This document shows, one piece after another, positions 63,648 to 64,000 of a stretch of 64,000 nucleotides of DNA (positions within the stretch are counted from its first letter, which is position 1; each line of letters starts with the position of its first letter). The stretch is taken from contig JAEQMT010000010.1 of assembly GCA_016722945.1 (NCBI GenBank), positions 637,765 to 701,764 of the forward strand, written 5' to 3'. The DNA comes from Desulfofustis sp. PB-SRB1. Its GTDB lineage: Bacteria; Desulfobacterota; Desulfobulbia; Desulfobulbales; Desulfocapsaceae. The translations under genes were made by a program, and so were the position numbers. The notes under the pieces are model-generated. The model ran no database searches. It was not told where the DNA came from and saw only the letters and a program-made list of their open reading frames with translations.

Positions 63648-63725
63648 CAATGGCGCCGGGTCGGCCTCCCACGAAATTTGTACGGCGCCATCACCATATT
63701 CCGGCCTGCCGGTGCCGGCGGGCGC

Positions 63726-64000
63726 CTACAATATGGCGCCGATGGCGGATGCGGAGATCGCCAGAAACGGGGCCGGCGCCACGCCCATGGCAATGATGAT
63801 AATCAACAGAGCCACCGAGGTGAAAGAAATCGCCGCTGACTGGGCCGGCATCGCCTCGCTGCTGGTTTCCTGATCGGTGCAATAGGCGGCGCGGACGATG
63901 GACAGATAGTAGTAAATGGCGATAGCGGTGTTGATGGCGGCCAGGATGACGGCAATAAGGTAGCCGTCTTTTAAGCCGTTATAAAGCACCATGAATTTGC
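63726..64000 (-). CDS. nuoN: NADH-quinone oxidoreductase subunit N, C-terminal fragment
   Basis: This is the last ~90 codons of a NuoN-type proton-pumping subunit; the frame is open past the window edge. It shows the final antiporter-like helices KDGYLIAVILAAINTAIAIYYYLSIVRAAY and a last hydrophobic segment (SVALLIIIIAMGVAPAPFLA). The Y-Y-Y-L pattern after the alanine-rich helix is characteristic of NuoN. A Nuo complex I operon probably continues to the right. Confidence 0.85.
   Translation of the reverse strand, partial: KFMVLYNGLKDGYLIAVILAAINTAIAIYYYLSIVRAAYCTDQETSSEAMPAQSAAISFTSVALLIIIIAMGVAPAPFLAISASAIGAIL

Noticed and set aside
1-64000. CRISPR array
   Set aside because: No regularly spaced short direct repeats were found; the MITE copies are thousands of bases apart.

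Overview
The window looks like a chromosomal segment of a Gram-negative, sulfate-reducer-related bacterium, most likely Desulfobacterota near Desulfobulbales. This is inferred from the mix of genes: a PxxKW cysteine-rich protein, Roadblock/MglA GTPase genes, a cytochrome b/Rieske pair, a sulfate adenylyltransferase-APS kinase fusion, LPS and Lol genes, TamA/TamB and nuoN. No rRNA or tRNA gene was seen.

Layout. 1-5.4 kb: the end of ribD, a broken ParB-like gene, an IHF-like gene and a frameshifted pilC, then an IS701-type element that landed inside a small dispersed repeat. 5.4-8.3 kb: tatD-yggS-ugd on the minus strand. 8.7-12.9 kb: a Roadblock protein, an MglA-type GTPase and a 1001-residue acidic protein with three copies of a helical domain; this is the best candidate for an undescribed system. 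13-18.7 kb (minus): ilvB-ilvN-asd and rsmD-coaD-Rieske-cytochrome b. 18.7-22.5 kb: a divergent promoter region, a leucine-rich leader peptide with an attenuator, leuA, and a sulfurylase/APS kinase fusion whose sulfurylase signature is altered. 22.6-27 kb (minus): ADP-ribosylglycohydrolase, lolD, lolC and lysS. 27.4-33 kb: tamA-tamB, with tamB split by one frameshift. 33.4-47 kb: housekeeping genes (yqeY, CYTH, AI-2E permease, NtrC-type regulator, grpE-dnaK, trpS, HD protein, cyclophilin-FKBP fusion, waaA, xthA, nhaA). 47.5-49.3 kb: an exported DUF4139-like protein. 49.4-56.6 kb (minus): a complete ABC importer operon ending in a fused dihydroxyacetone kinase.

56.8-61.2 kb is an accessory island: hicBA, an RDD membrane protein, an AT-rich HEPN-type protein resembling ApeA defence proteins, and a small anchored protein. 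The 3' ends of three group II intron remnants lie just beyond the stop codons of three minus-strand units. Two genes start just after the integron-type core GTTGGGC, and one long imperfect palindrome resembles attC, so a cassette array without its integrase is possible but unproven. 61.4-64 kb: a membrane coiled-coil protein, an M48 peptidase and the end of nuoN.

A family of ~141 bp MITE-like repeats with terminal inverted repeats is scattered between genes (291, 3217/4768, 9108 and 27137, plus fragments near 8617 and 47404). One copy supplies the stop codon of ribD. Three genes (parB-like, pilC, tamB) carry single-base frameshifts, either real decay or assembly error.
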